NCBI RefSeq assembly: GCF_964340395.1
Contig: NC_135557.1
Span: forward strand, 8,643,960-8,707,959
Direction of reading: 5' to 3'
DNA from: Glandiceps talaboti
Taxonomy: Eukaryota; Hemichordata; Enteropneusta; Spengelidae
Length of the DNA: 64,000 nt
Position 1 is the first letter of the stretch. Each line of letters opens with the position of its first letter. Below are positions 25,886 through 41,609 of this stretch, piece by piece. A program made the position numbers and the translations under genes. Under the pieces are notes generated by a model. That model saw nothing but the letters and a program-made list of their open reading frames with translations, was not told the origin of the DNA and searched no databases.

Positions 25886-26749
25886 GACGATATATTCACA
25901 CATTCGTGTACACACATCCACCATGCCTATATGTGCTAAAAAGCTAATAACCATTCTATAAAGTAATCACAAATAATATGTACAGATATATGACTTTATC
26001 TAGTTACTAATAACTATTTGTTTCCTTTCAACACCCATCCCACCATTGTACCTTACCCCACCCTAAGGTTACATTAGATTCAACACTTCCAGTGTTTGGC
26101 ATTGGCTCATAGAGGGGTTACACCACTATCACTTTATTGGACCATTATTGGATTGTCTCACTTTATTGGACCAAGTACATTTTATTCATATACATTTTTT
26201 TATTTTCCCCCAGGACTTCCTCATATTAAACCCGCTAGTGCTATTAAACTGTTGCCGGAGCTCAGAGGTATGATCTTCGAGCTATGGGAGAGTAGAACTT
26301 AAACAAAGCTAACAGACATGCAGCCTATTGGCAGATCATCGTCTAGAAGTGTGTCCACCTTGGTGCAGGCAACAGACATGTTTTACGGAGCTGGAGGATT
26401 AGAGATAGATATCTTGACCCATTTAATCAATACAATGGTTTCCAGGATGCTCGGTTTGGGTAAGGGTTGGCCTGTATGTCCTTCTTGAACAAGATGTGAA
26501 CCACAATTGTGCTGCAGTCAACCCAGCTGTATTCACTTCAGATACTAACATCAGCATTCACACTTCAGTAGAGACTGGATGTATTCACTTTAGATAATAT
26601 GTGTGTTGACACTTCAGTAGACACTCAGTGTATTAAATATCTTTAGTTTTAGATGGACAGACAGCACAACATGGCTAAAGCGCTACTGAACCATTTCAGT
26701 TCAGTTGTACTACAAATTATGTGACAAACATACACACTCTACAGTGTTT

Positions 26750-27490
26750 GAGTTTTGTACCAGGTTTGGATGAAATTAAGTCTTAGTGTCAGAGTTATGG
26801 TTAGCCATGAGACGTACACATGCACAGGTAGATTGACAGATGGATATTTCTATCATCCCTATTTAATTAGCTATTATCAACAAATGGCATATACTTGTAC
26901 ACAGTATGCTGAATATACCATAATGCTCTCTGATTTGTATGCTCAGACATAAACTCTTTCAATAGGTAAAGCTCAGTGTACAGGGTTTATTGATCAAATT
27001 TTTACTGATTAGGTTCTGAATACTTGTTTCTATTGTTTTGATATCTATTATAGTTGGTGAAAGGAGAAGGGAATTTTACAGGATCAGATGGATTTCTAGA
27101 CATGTTATGCAGATATATACATATAAACTTGGACAATAATATGACTATTTGACCCTGAAGGTCAAGGTCAAAGTTCAATGTGTCATGAGAAAGCTCGTCA
27201 TTGATAATATGGGTGAAGACACTTAAATGAGCTCTCTGTGTTAAACTTCAAGCGTTATTGGGCAAAGTGTGATTATTTATGACAAATATGGCCGCCATTT
27301 CGCTGTTGTCATGAGGGTTGTAAAACCAAGTGACGTACATATGCCCTCTATAACATGACATTTGTACCAGGTTTGGCTGAAATTGGCGCATGCATATTGG
27401 AGATACAGGTGGATACAGACGGACGGAGAGACGAACAGAGCCCAACGTAGAAGCCCCCATAGGGCTCTGCCCTTCAGGGGCTAAAAATCT
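26750..27490 (+). repeat. interspersed repeat with GGTCAAGGTCAAA and CAGACGGACGGA motifs
   Basis: 27150-27490 contains GAAGGTCAAGGTCAAAGTTC, AAATATGGCCGCCATTT, TTTGTACCAGGTTTGGCTGA, GGTGGATACAGACGGACGGA and a GGGCTCTGCCCTTCAGGGGC tail. These are hallmarks of short interspersed repeats common in marine invertebrates. 26750-26850 holds a shorter diverged relative (TTTGTACCAGGTTTGGATGA). Class not determined. Confidence 0.5.
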
Positions 27491-28159
27491 CAAAAATGTT
27501 TTTACATACCCTTGTGCACTTGTGAGTTTTTGATGAAATGGAAAAGACAACATCTGAGCATACAAATCAGAGAGTTGTTGGCTATTCAGTGTACTGTGTT
27601 GTAGTGTGTGTGCCTATATCTTAGTTACTTGTCACAATTGTCCATAGATTTACAGTTTTTACAGTTGTATTACAACATGAACCAATTATTGGTTGTGTTA
27701 GTAATTGAGAGGACATTCTTCATCCTCAAGTATACGACTATCTGACACATTATTACTGTCTACATGAACACTTGTTGTTCTATAAAGTCATACATTGCAC
27801 GTTTTAGTACCGGTGCAAGGTTGGCTGAGATCCATCGAGGATCATTCTGTTCAAGTTCCATTTTCTGATACATTCATTGCGTGTCTGCCAGCCTTCTCTC
27901 AATTACTGCTCTTTGCAGTTATTTTATGTGAGGACAGGATTTATCCACTTTCCGAGGAGACACTATCCGTCTACCACTTTTCTTGTTGAAGAGTGACCTC
28001 CACCTGCAATACACCATAAGCCAAAAGTTACAAAGAACATATAAATAAAAACACCAGATAAACTGGAGTATTTTCACATTACATATTCTAATAATATACA
28101 TTTCTTCAGTATTATGATAAGTGAGTTTTGAATAGTTTTTCCAATGCATTTACAACTGC

Positions 28160-29600
<1,441 letters not shown>

Positions 29601-29606
29601 ATTTCA

Positions 29607-30297
29607 ATGACAATAACTGGCCTTGGCTCTGAATCACTCCCAACAGCTGATAACATGTCACTTCCAATCTTTTCCACACCAGAGCTGGAGTTTTGTGAAG
29701 TTCTCTTTTTTGTGTTTGGTGGGGAAATAAAGCATATAACACTATTACAAGTTATAGAAAAAATAGCAAGAAAAGAGAATGTTGGTTTGGTATCCAGAAA
29801 ATTTAAATTTCACAATGCCACTTCACACACACATACATTACTTGGTCAGTTAAAACAAACATTTGACACCCAAAATTATAATAAAGGAATGTTCAGTGTG
29901 GTAGTCATAGAAAACTTTTGCTCAGATATAACAACCCTGTTGTAATTTATGGTAAACTAATCTTTGACTAAAAACTTGTGTAGTGATGTTTTGTTTGACA
30001 GTTTAGGGACCAACTACTTTCCAATACATGATGTTGTTGATAATCCCTATACAAATTATGCACTGATGCAGTTGAGCTTGCCACATGCAGTTAACTTGGC
30101 ACCCATGTCTCTTTTTTTAGTTTTATCTAAAAATTCTTCTAAGAATATGTGAACTTACCCCATTTCAGACCCTATTTCCAACAACTCAGTTTCAGACAGT
30201 CCCGCTCTTACATTTAAACAGCAAGAACATTGTCTTAGAAGAGTTTATGTTGTGTACCAAACAGAGTCTGATTTGCAGCCAGGAATTCCAGGCACCT
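29607..30297 (+). pseudogene. unidentified degraded reading frame
   Basis: One plus-strand frame stays open through most of 690 bp with few stops (near 29943, 29955 and 30150). It reads GLGSESLPTADNMSLPIFST, FCEVLFFVFGGEIKHITLLQ, VDNPYTNYALMQLSLPHAVN and, at the end, LRRVYVVYQTESDLQPGIPG. The composition is protein-like rather than simple repeat, which suggests a decayed gene or transposon protein. I do not recognise the family. Confidence 0.25.
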
Positions 30298-30461
30298 GAT
30301 TTGCATAGTACCTATTGAAGTATGGAATACAATATCAATATGATAAGCTCACATGCTGACTATTTCAATTTCAGTGTGTCTGTGTTTTTATAATTTCTGA
30401 CACATTCTGGAATATTTTAAATTAAGCAATCTTTACACAATAATATAACCAAATACTAAAT

Positions 30462-31578
30462 TATTTAAACAATAATGTACGCCCTCCCAGCCCATAATGG
30501 ACGAAAGCAAACTTTGAACGACATAATGGGCGAGGCGACAGCCGAGCCCATTATGGAGTGCAAAGTTTGCTTGAGTCCATTATGGACTGGGAGGACGTAC
30601 ATTATTGTTATTATTTTATAGTTTTGCCAATTCCAGTGAATTTGTAGACCGAGAAACGCAAAACAACGTATAGTAGACACAGCGCTGAACATCGTCTGCC
30701 ATGTTCGGCCCGGAAGCTGAATACTAATCATAGCGACACACGTACGTACACGTACACACACATATACACTCCAATGAACTGCTGTGAACACAAATTTGTT
30801 TCATGAATGCGTTATATTTTTAAACAGTGGAAATGACAACCATAAGTAACAACATGCATTTCGAAAAAATACCTAGTCGTATGACGAAACAGAACAAATA
30901 AGCTTGTATTGTTATGCTCGTTCCGGGGCCGCGATGCCCAATAACGGAGTACATTATCAGTAATAATGTACAGCGATGACGTCACAAAATTCACTGGAAT
31001 TGGTAATGCTATAATATAATAAATATTATAGCATTACCAATTCCAGTGAATTTTGTGACGTCATCGCTGTACATTATTACTGATAATGTACTCCGTTATT
31101 GGGCATCGCGGCCGCGGAACGAGCATAACAATACAAGCTTATTTGTTCTGTTTCTTCATACGACTAGGTATTTTTTCGAAATGTATGTTGTTACTTATGA
31201 TTGTAATTTCCACTGTTTAAAAATACAACGCATTCATGAAACAAATTTGAGTTCACAGCAGTTCACTGAAGTGTATATGTGTGTGTATGTGTACGTACGT
31301 GTGTCGCTATGATTAGTATTCAGCTTCCGTGCCGAACATGGCAGACGATGTTCAGCGCTGTGTATATTATACGTTGTTTTGCGTTTCTCGATCTACAAAT
31401 TCACTGGAATTGGCAAAACTATAAAATGATAACAATAATGTACGTCCTCCTAGTCCATAATGGACTCAAGCAAACATTGCACTCCATAATGGGCTCGGCT
31501 GTCGCCTCGCCCATTATGTCGTTCAAAGTTTGCTTTCGTCCATTATGGGCTGGGAGGGCGTACATTATTGTTTAAATA
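30462..31578. repeat. 1.1-kb near-perfect palindrome with nested hairpins
   Basis: Arms 30462-31017 and 31023-31578 are reverse complements with only scattered mismatches and a ~5-nt loop centred on 31020. Each arm has an outer ~135-bp segment (30471-30606; mirrored at the other end) that is itself an inverted repeat (CCTCCCAGYCCATAATGGAC.. against its complement). An inner ~400-bp segment is bounded by CCAATTCCAGTGAATTT at both ends in inverted orientation, like a MITE. The whole looks like two copies of that unit head to head. Both outer ends carry TATTTAAACAATAATGTACG. No transposase. The 98-108-residue frames in both arms mirror each other and match nothing known. Confidence 0.9.
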
Positions 31579-32796
31579 CAGCAAGCCAAATCATGCAATG
31601 GGTTACACCTATAGAGATGCATTCAATTTCAATGTAAAACAGTACATGAAGAAATTAAGCATATATTCTGTTAGGAAACAATACACTTAATACTGTTAGG
31701 ATTGCATCCGGTATTTCAGTCTGTGACACAAAACTACACAATCCCGTACAAATCAAAATATGTCAGTAAGAAATGTTTGTCTTATACTACATCGCAAAGT
31801 ACCGAGTTGTTCATCGTTGTCAAAAGTATTTAATTTGCAATCCGGTCACATTGTCATAAATTCTAAAGAAATACATTGAATACACAAACACGTCCACACC
31901 ACTACACGTTATGTAGTACAACCTGTGACCTTGGAAGTGTCATACCCGTGGCAGAGTCGCCAAATACGTGACTGCAGTATCTTATTGATCGCGACATGAC
32001 CATAACACTGAACTCGCTGTCTGACACTCATTGTGAGAGGCGGTCATTTAGAAACGATCACTGAATCTGATATTTTCGTCAAACACAACGGGTAAAAGGG
32101 TACATGGAACTAAAATTCACCAATGTCTTTTTACAAAAGTCATGTACAAGGAAAACAAACAAACAAAGACTTAGCAGTTACTGTTAATCTACGTTCGGGA
32201 GTACCGTTTGCTACGTGTACAACAACCTGAACATGGAGGCTGCCATCTTGGCATGATATTATGATTTAAACAAAGAACCAAGGACCGTTGAGTAAAGTAC
32301 GAAAATACTGCATTTTACAATGTGAAATAGTTTGCCAACAGTTCCTGCCGCATAATCTGTTCAAAGAGAAAATATAAATCGACATCCTACAAGTCTAGCA
32401 ACAAAACATTTCAAGTCATCTCATCGAGGAGTTCGGGGCTCTAGTATTGTAAGTTGAGTACAATAGTCCGGCTTGCATACGGAGTAAACGTAAGTCATCC
32501 CTCCCTTCTGCTTTCGGTGAAGAGATAACCATGAAACCTGGGCTTACCAGGGATGCTGGTAACTAAAGAAATAATGCACCCTGTGGTAAAATATTAGCAA
32601 TAAATCGACTATTTAGTAATTTTACCTCGCCGTGGCCCCAATCCACAGTTCGGGGGAAACGCGTGCACTGTCTGCAAGCAGGACTAGCGCTGTACACCAA
32701 CGTACTACACCGTAGTATCAGGCACGTTCATCCATTCCGTGCGAATATGAAGCTATTGAATATCATAGTCACTCGAATCAATCTGTGGTTTTTTAG
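31579..32796. other. no recognisable gene
   Basis: No exon or repeat could be supported. Near 32233-32250 there is ATGGAGGCTGCCATCTTGG, containing a YY1-like GCCATCTT core, but no coding exon follows that I can extend. Confidence 0.35.
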
Positions 32797-34315
<1,519 letters not shown>

Positions 34316-34664
34316 AACGCCATTGGCGGTATTTTTTTTAATGTATGGTAAATAAGATTTGCTTACTTATTTACTATGCATAAAAAGTCATGATCCAGAA
34401 TTCCAGATTGAGTGCCAGTGGGTCGTCCTATGAAAATTCGAAATGCCAAAATATCACTAAAAATCTACAGTATACTTTAGAAGAGACTTACCTATCAATC
34501 AGAAATCTTGCCACGCTACATGGGATTTTAATCCTTCCTTATTCTTCAGCACATTCCATCATTTAATTTCCTTGAAGATATTGACTTTACTTTGTACGAT
34601 CACGACTTGGATTGAGAATGAGATCGAGAGCAGCCTGGATTTTGTGACGTTACATTACACATAT

Positions 34665-34785
34665 TCGATGTCATATTTATCTTAAATATTGGATAATTGT
34701 CATCTTCTCAAGCAAGCAAGCAAGCCATGTTGAATTTCAACGAATATTTAAACGTATTGACTATTTCAAACAACAACAACAACAA

Positions 34786-34824
<39 letters not shown>

Positions 34825-34890
34825 CTACTACAATCATAAATATCTGATCCTTGATAACAGTTTGGAGTTTATAGACATACAACAATGGTA
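34665..34890 (+). repeat. dispersed repeat copy with expanded AAC microsatellite
   Basis: Related to 20310-20475. The short CAACAAC motif of that copy is expanded here to about 60 bp of (AAC)n at 34767-34825. The poly-Asn frame through it is not a gene. Confidence 0.7.
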
Positions 34891-34914
34891 GTCAGTTGAA
34901 TGATCACATATAAA

Positions 34915-35205
34915 CTGTGAGGTGGACATTAAAGTAAAAACCAGTATGTGTATGTTTACAGTGTGCATATAGTATTAAACTTATGATTATATTCTAAGAA
35001 TACAAGTATTGAGTCTTTTAGGGTAGGTCACATGTATGTTTGGATTTGTTTTCTGTGCATGTGATTTGTTTTAGATCTGTACTTGCATACATTACCACGT
35101 ATGTGAAATGTTCATAGTGTATCATTCACTTTTACACAGGTATTTGATAAAACGTATACCCATGATAGATCTTGACACCATCTCATTAAAGAATGTTCTT
35201 AATTT
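34915..35205 (-). repeat. dispersed repeat, inverted copy of 22080-22540
   Basis: The reverse complement matches 22080-22330 in order: GGTGTCAAGATCTATCATGG, GTGTAAAAGTGAATGATACA, AGATCTAAAACAAATCACAT, ATAAGTTTAATACTATATGC. Only one copy of the internal ~56-bp unit is present. Confidence 0.7.
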
Positions 35206-35219
35206 TGAACATCATGTCG

Positions 35220-35465
35220 AATGGTTACAGTGGCCGGCTTTAGATCTGCCATAGCCTACCATGTTGTTTAACGGGTGATCTGGTAGGATAGAGGTTGCAA
35301 TGTGAATGCTTTAATCCTATGCACTTATAATGGCTACAATGTCAATGGGTTGTATGCTCCCCAGGGAGTTGGGGGAAATAAAGGGCCAGTGTCCTTCTAT
35401 AGATCCGTGCCATGGGTAATAATTATAAAGCGCTTTGAGCACACAAGGGTTATTATTTATAATAT
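35220..35465 (+). mobile_element. probable SINE/LINE 3'-tail-like repeat
   Basis: Contains GGTAATAATTATAAAGCGCT followed by TTGAGCACAC, a tail motif (AAAGCGCTTTGAG) shared by many L2/CR1-type LINE tails and the SINEs that use them, preceded by CCCAGGGAGTTGGGGGAAAT. No polymerase III boxes were found upstream, so this may be a truncated copy. Confidence 0.4.
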
Positions 35466-35547
35466 TATACCAGTTTATTGATGGTGCAAATCGAGAGATC
35501 TGATTGGTCTATACATTGAACTAGCACATCTAAAATGTGCGATAATG

Positions 35548-35622
35548 TATGTATGTATGTATGTATGTATGTATGTATGTATGTATGTATGTATGTATGT
35601 ATGTATGTATGTATGTATGTGT
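35548..35622. repeat. TATG tetranucleotide microsatellite
   Basis: (ATGT)n of about 72 bp, ending in a short TG run. Confidence 0.97.
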
Positions 35623-36144
35623 GTGTGCATGCCTGAAATTGCGTGTATGTGTGCACAAGCACACTCAATATCTTTTTTCAGGATGTGTTTAGAAAAGTAA
35701 AGTTCTCAAAACAATATGTCATTAACCATGACCCCCCCTGGTTGATATATATTACAGGCAAGTGAACCCACCAGATTCATAATCAAATCGGTAACAAAGT
35801 TGTACCAAAGGCAAGCTTCGGAGTGAAAACATTGACTCCTAGATCCAGAGCATACATACGTCTAGACATCACAAAATGACAAATATCGATGAAATGGTTA
35901 CCAGGTTGAAATAGGTTACACACACCTTCAACCCTTTGAACCATACCTTAGGTGATTGTGTATGATCACTGATTATCCAAACACACAGCTGTCTTAATTT
36001 GTTTACACCTATATTTTATCAATAGAAATTGAATGATCTAAGTTGAAAGAAGACATGATGTTAAAAGTGACATCCCGTAGCCAAAATAATTAACTTCATC
36101 CATTACCATCCTGAGCTGTCAAGACTGATTAGAAGAATTTAAAA

Positions 36145-37435
36145 CATCTATACCAGACTTATACCTGACCTATACTAGACCTATACCAGACCTATACCAG
36201 ACCTACACCAGAACAATACCAGACCTCTACCAGACCTACATCAGACCTATACCAGACATATACCAGACCTATACCAGGCCTATACCAGACCTATACCAGC
36301 TCTATGCTAGACCTATACCAGACCTATACTAGCTCTATACTAGGCCTATACCAGACCTATACTAGACCTAAACCAGACCTATTCCAGACCTATACCAGGC
36401 CTATACCAGACCTATACCAGATGTATACCAGACCTATACTAGAACTATACCAGACCTATACCAGGCCTATACTAGACCTATAACAGGGCCTATACCTGGC
36501 CTTTACCAGCCCTATACCAGAACAATACCAGGCATATACCAAGCCTATACCAGACCTATACCAGATCTACACCAGGCCTATACTAGGCCTATACCAGACC
36601 TATACCAGACCTATACCAGGCCTATACGAAACCTATACCAGACCTATACCAGACCTATACTAGAACTATACCACACCTATACTAGACCTATACTAGGCCT
36701 ATACTAGACCTATACCAGACCTATACCAGACCTATACCAGACCTATACTAGACCTATACCAGACCTATACCAGACCTATACTAGGCCTATACCAGACCTA
36801 TACTAGAACTATACCAGACCTATACTAGGCCTATACTAGACCTATACCAGACCTATACCAGACCTATACTAGAACTATACCAGACCTATACTAGGCCTAT
36901 ACCAGACCTATACCAGGCCTATACTAGACCTATACTAGAACTATACCAGACCTATACCAGGCCTATACGAAACCTATACCAGACCTATACCAGACCTATA
37001 CTAGAACTATACCAGACCTATACCAGACCTATACCAGACCTATACCAGACCTATACTAGGCCCATACCAGGCCTATACCAGACCTATACAGAACTATACC
37101 AGACCTATACCAGACCTATACTAAGCCTATACCAGACCTATACCAGGCCTATACCAGACCTATACTAGACCTATACTAGACGTATACCAGCTCTATACTA
37201 GACCTATACCAGACCTATACCAGCTCTATACCAGACCTATACAAGACCTATACTAGACCTATACCAGACCTATACCAGCTCTATACCAGACCTATACCAG
37301 ACCTATACTAAGCCTATACCAGACCTATACCAGGCCTATACCAGCTCTATACCAGACCTATACTAGACCTATATCAGACCTATACTAGACCTATACCAGA
37401 CCTATACTAGACCTATACCAGACCTATACCAAGCC
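36145..37435. repeat. 11-bp minisatellite (CCAGACCTATA), ~115 copies
   Basis: A 1.3-kb array of the 11-bp unit CCAGACCTATA with variants CTAGACCTATA, CCAGGCCTATA, CTAGAACTATA and CCAGCTCTATA. It ends ~450 bp before the start codon of the gene at 37885, so it lies in that gene's promoter, 5' UTR or 5' intron region. Confidence 0.95.
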
Positions 37436-37884
37436 AAATCATAGGCACACCACAACAGATTACATTCTACACTTAATCACTTGCCCCGAAGCATCCAATG
37501 ATGTTATTTTGAACAGTATCTGCCTATCATCCATAGACTTTATACCAACCAATATCCTAATAATTGATACCCACTGAAACCCGTTGTTAGACGTGTACAA
37601 CATTCAAACCCAACACAGATGAAACCAAGTCAAATAGTGCAAATAGTTTTTAATAGTTCTTACCAGTCATCTAAACCAGCTGAACAAGACTACACATAAT
37701 ATGTCACCAACATTGTCTACACCAATGTCCATTGTTTCAATACACAATTACCAGACTCTTATCTACTACCAATGATGATATACCAAAAGTAAACTATTTC
37801 GTAAACTAGATTCGCTATATCACTTAGTTGGTTAAGGAAGAATTTACTATGTCACGTTAATGCTATACAATAACCAAAGTAATA

Positions 37885-39493
37885 ATGGCTGAGCATAAAG
37901 AAGGCATGTCAGCAATGATGACCGTGAAGGAAAAAGAGATGGAGGAAAAGAATGAACAATTCCTAGAATGGTTGAACAGCCAGAACAATATTTCACCATC
38001 AACCATAGAATGTCTGATATTGAATCAATGCAATAATCTAGACATTCTGGCTACCCTCACCAGTCAGGATTTCGAAAAGCTAAAAATCCCACTTGGCCAA
38101 CAGAAAGTATTAGAGGTGGCTATTGCTGAGTTGAGAAACCAGCGGTCACCATTACAACAAACTGAGAGTGAACAAGTCCAACAACGTCAGCAAATTGTAA
38201 GAAAAAATGGTTCCACTTTACAACCTGCAGCCAGGGATGCAGAGGTTTTACCTGGGGCATTATTCCTCTTTGAGTCCTGGAATAAAGAACAGTGTCACTT
38301 ACCAGGATTTCACAGACGTCTGGTACAACATTTCTGTGCACGTCACCCTGAAGTTGTTAATGTCTACTCCACGGTGATTGGTGTTGATGTCCATGATGGA
38401 CAGATGAAAGATGCAAAAGATACTGGCGTCACCTTGCTTCTTGCTAAGAAAAGTGAGTTTTATGAGTATCCAGAAGACACTCCTAAGTTACAATGGTTGA
38501 AAAGTCATCAAACTTACTATCCCCATCTGTCAGATCTACACAACATCAAGCATGTTGTTGGATATAATCCCAAAACCGCGGCTGTTGCGGCTAATGTACG
38601 TAAGAATATCTATCCAGAAGCTGAGTTAACTTTAATCAACCATGAACATCCAGCACAGGAATGTCTTTCAGCACCAACAGATATTGCAGAGCTTGACAAA
38701 TTTGAAGACGCCATGCTTAAAATGTCAAGTGTAGCTAATAAACTGTTTTCTATTGGTCCAACTATATACCACCATTTTGACAATGCGTACAGAGCAGAGT
38801 ATGATGGCAAGAAACTATCGTCAATTCCCCATAAGCTGATATTACCAGAGCCAGGGACGGGATTTTGCACAGAGAATGTGGCAACAAATAAGAACACACA
38901 CAAAAAGGTGATATTTACGTATGGCAACTTCGATAATCAGAGAGCTGTCGAAAGTTTAGATGAAATAGCAGCAGCAATTGGCAGAGTTGGTGACATGATG
39001 AAAGACATCTACAAGCCAGTCCCTGATTGGGTAATTGCTGGAGTGTCTAAACGTAATCGTCTGCGTGTACTGAAGTACTTGAAAAAACATCTTAAATGTT
39101 CCCATATTGAAGTAAAGTTGAACCCACCATGCAATGCAGGAAAACTATTACGCTATCTTCGCCAGAGTCATCTCTGTATACTTGCCCCATGCTACCAAGA
39201 TTACAGTTTTGATGGTTTGGAAGCTGTAGCACTTGGAGTACCTATTGCGACTAAACAGGAGTCTCATATTGGTGAACTTATCACTCAATATTTCAAGAAA
39301 TTTAAACAAGACTGTATTCTCGGATATCTTGGATCAAAGTGGTCCGCTACAATATATGAGAAATTGCAGGACACGGAGTTATCCTTTACACAAGCCAAAG
39401 AGCTGAGAGAAGAATTCCTGAAATGTAAAGACATAGCAGATACCTATGATAAATTTGCTGCCGACTTAACAACGAAGATGACGTCATCCCAAG
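37885..39493 (+). CDS. exon 1: SAM-like domain and GT-B (GT4-like) glycosyltransferase domain
   Basis: One 1.6-kb exon encodes residues 1-536. Residues ~24-86 ([19 protein letters not shown] ... [20 protein letters not shown]) have the five-helix SAM/SAM-like pattern with the typical L.IPLGQ..L turn. Residues ~121-530 resemble a GT-B fold: an N-terminal Rossmann-like half with HHFDNAY (296-302), then [20 protein letters not shown] opening the second half and [20 protein letters not shown] (441-460), the nucleotide-sugar site of GT4 enzymes. At the EX7E position the second Glu is E446, but the first is Q438 (D439 adjacent). Catalysis is therefore uncertain and a binding-only role is possible. 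The exon ends CAAG before GTAGGG. Confidence 0.75.
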
Positions 39494-41437
39494 GTAGGGA
39501 GCTGAGATTTTTATGCAAATTTTAATGGCATCATTCTAGCCCAACAGAAAATAAAGTAATCATTACAAATGTAGTAAAATCCTCTTGTAAAATAGGATTA
39601 TTACTCTACAAACTAATTTTGTTCATAATCATTATGTCACCAGGGGGAACATAAGTACAATCAGTTCTTATAATTTGTCACTTAGAAATTGCAAAGACTA
39701 AAGAGTATTATCCGACAGAATTCGATAGTTTTCATTTTATTCGTGATCAGCCATAATTAGCCCTTTATTTAGGTTAGATTGCAACCAAGCCAGTTACAGA
39801 TAAGCACTTTTTAACACCGCCATAATATTCTTGAGAGATGGTTGACAAAGTACTCATACAAGACAGTTTTGATATTTTTTATATTTGAATATCAAATGCT
39901 AACCTCACTTATGTTTTTCTCTTATAAAAACAGCTCCCAATGGATTACCAGTCGATGTCCATTTGGAAAGTATAAAGAAATCAAATGGGAATAAAGCTGA
40001 GCAAGATGATGAACTTCAAGGAACATTTGACAAGTGTGAAGGTCTTCTAAACAAAAAGGCATCGGATGTGGCTAATGATCAAGACAGCTGTAATGAGGTG
40101 AAACAAAGTTGCCAAGACAACGGTGGAGAGGGTACTAGCGTATCTGATATTGGAGAGGGATCACTGGGACTAACACTTCACTTTCCATATATCTCCAATC
40201 TCTATAAATTTGAGGCAAACTGTAACTCTGGCATCTTTGCTAAATCACTAGAATCACTGTTGATAACTGATGAAATGAGAGAAGAGGCTGCCAAAGTGAA
40301 AATGCCACTGAAACTAGAGGCTAGCTATGACGTGGAAAAATTTAAAGAGATTGAAGATTTCTTTACTCAACGTAAGTAAACAATATGTACCCACAATACT
40401 ATTCCTTGACTGTCATAAATCTATATCAAAAAGGTTGGTTTTACCAAAAAAATACATGTAATAATTATAATATGCATACATGATTTGTATAAATGTCACT
40501 GTTGACTACGTGACAAAGATCTGGTTATTATCATTAGTTATCTCATCAATGTATTAGTATAATTAACCTACATGCATACAATTGAACAGTATAGCGGATG
40601 TTTAAACCAGGATACCAATGACATTTATTCAACTTTATAGTATACTTTTATTCATTTGAAAACATGTTATAGTATTTAGAAAAAAAGGATACCTCAAACA
40701 ATAGCGAACTGGGAGCTTGTTTTCTCCAGAAAAAAGTATATCAAGTTAATGTTTAATGTTAAGTAAATCTTGGTTTTGTAACAGCAATGCAATATAATAC
40801 AATTACAACAAGCGTAATCTTGTTTTGTGATCTGTAACGTCTAACACTAACTTCATGTTATTTGTTTATCTAGGTGACGGCAGACCCAAGAAAGATATGA
40901 CAGAATGGATTAACGACGTCATAGAGGAAGAGAGTGACGAAGAATTGTCTTGTTCAGATGTATGTTATTTATATATTTAATGTTTGCAATCCTGTATACA
41001 AATGTGATATCAATATAATAAATCATGTGACCAGACATGACATGAGTATATATTCTATATTAAATCATATCACTATATGAAACATAGTAATGGGAAATAA
41101 AAATGAGACTGATTTTGTTCTAGCTGCTTTATTCGAAGTCCAGTAAGTTACAAGGAGTCACTTTCGCCACTATACATTGCACGACTTTTTTGAAAATTAT
41201 TAAAATTAGAAAAGTAGCTATAGTGTCTGTATCTAGTGTCTTTAACTTACAGGTCGATTAGAAAGAATATACAATTAGGTAGAAATGGGAGACACACTGG
41301 TGACAATAACCTCTGCTGTTGTTGCATTTAGCCAACATTCAAATTTGGGGACGAATTGCTGTCCCAGCTCATGCTAGTTGTTATGAATTTTATCCAAGTC
41401 TTTTGTCACGTTCACAAACCTGTTACGTAAGCACCAA

Positions 41438-41525
<88 letters not shown>

Positions 41526-41532
41526 CTCGCAA

Positions 41533-41609
<77 letters not shown>

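Larger units (their letters stand above)
22862..26459 (+). pseudogene. P2X7-like cytosolic zinc-domain gene, decayed
   Basis: In invertebrates the zinc-coordinating cytosolic domain of vertebrate P2X7 receptors exists as a stand-alone family, often multicopy. Possible exon 1: ATG at 22862, GTAAGT at 22881. Exon 2 (24526-24768): NSSSAENEHDSDGADYSP then an Arg-rich run, typical of the family's N-terminus. Exon 3 (25107-25333): MTQEELQDFALQVLDHQPGL, PPPEGQNPE, then the zinc motif CICSHRREMPTEQEHF. Terminal part (26314-26459): [28 protein letters not shown], matching the conserved C-terminus. Damage: TAG at 25257-25259, a one-base shift beside the CxC motif, a motif cysteine read as Arg, a frameshift after exon 2's acidic part, and TAG at 26344-26346. 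A possible exon at 26214-26302 lies between. Confidence 0.65.

Noticed and set aside
34697-34891. Poly-asparagine protein
   Set aside because: It is a translated AAC microsatellite inside a dispersed repeat whose other copy lacks the frame.
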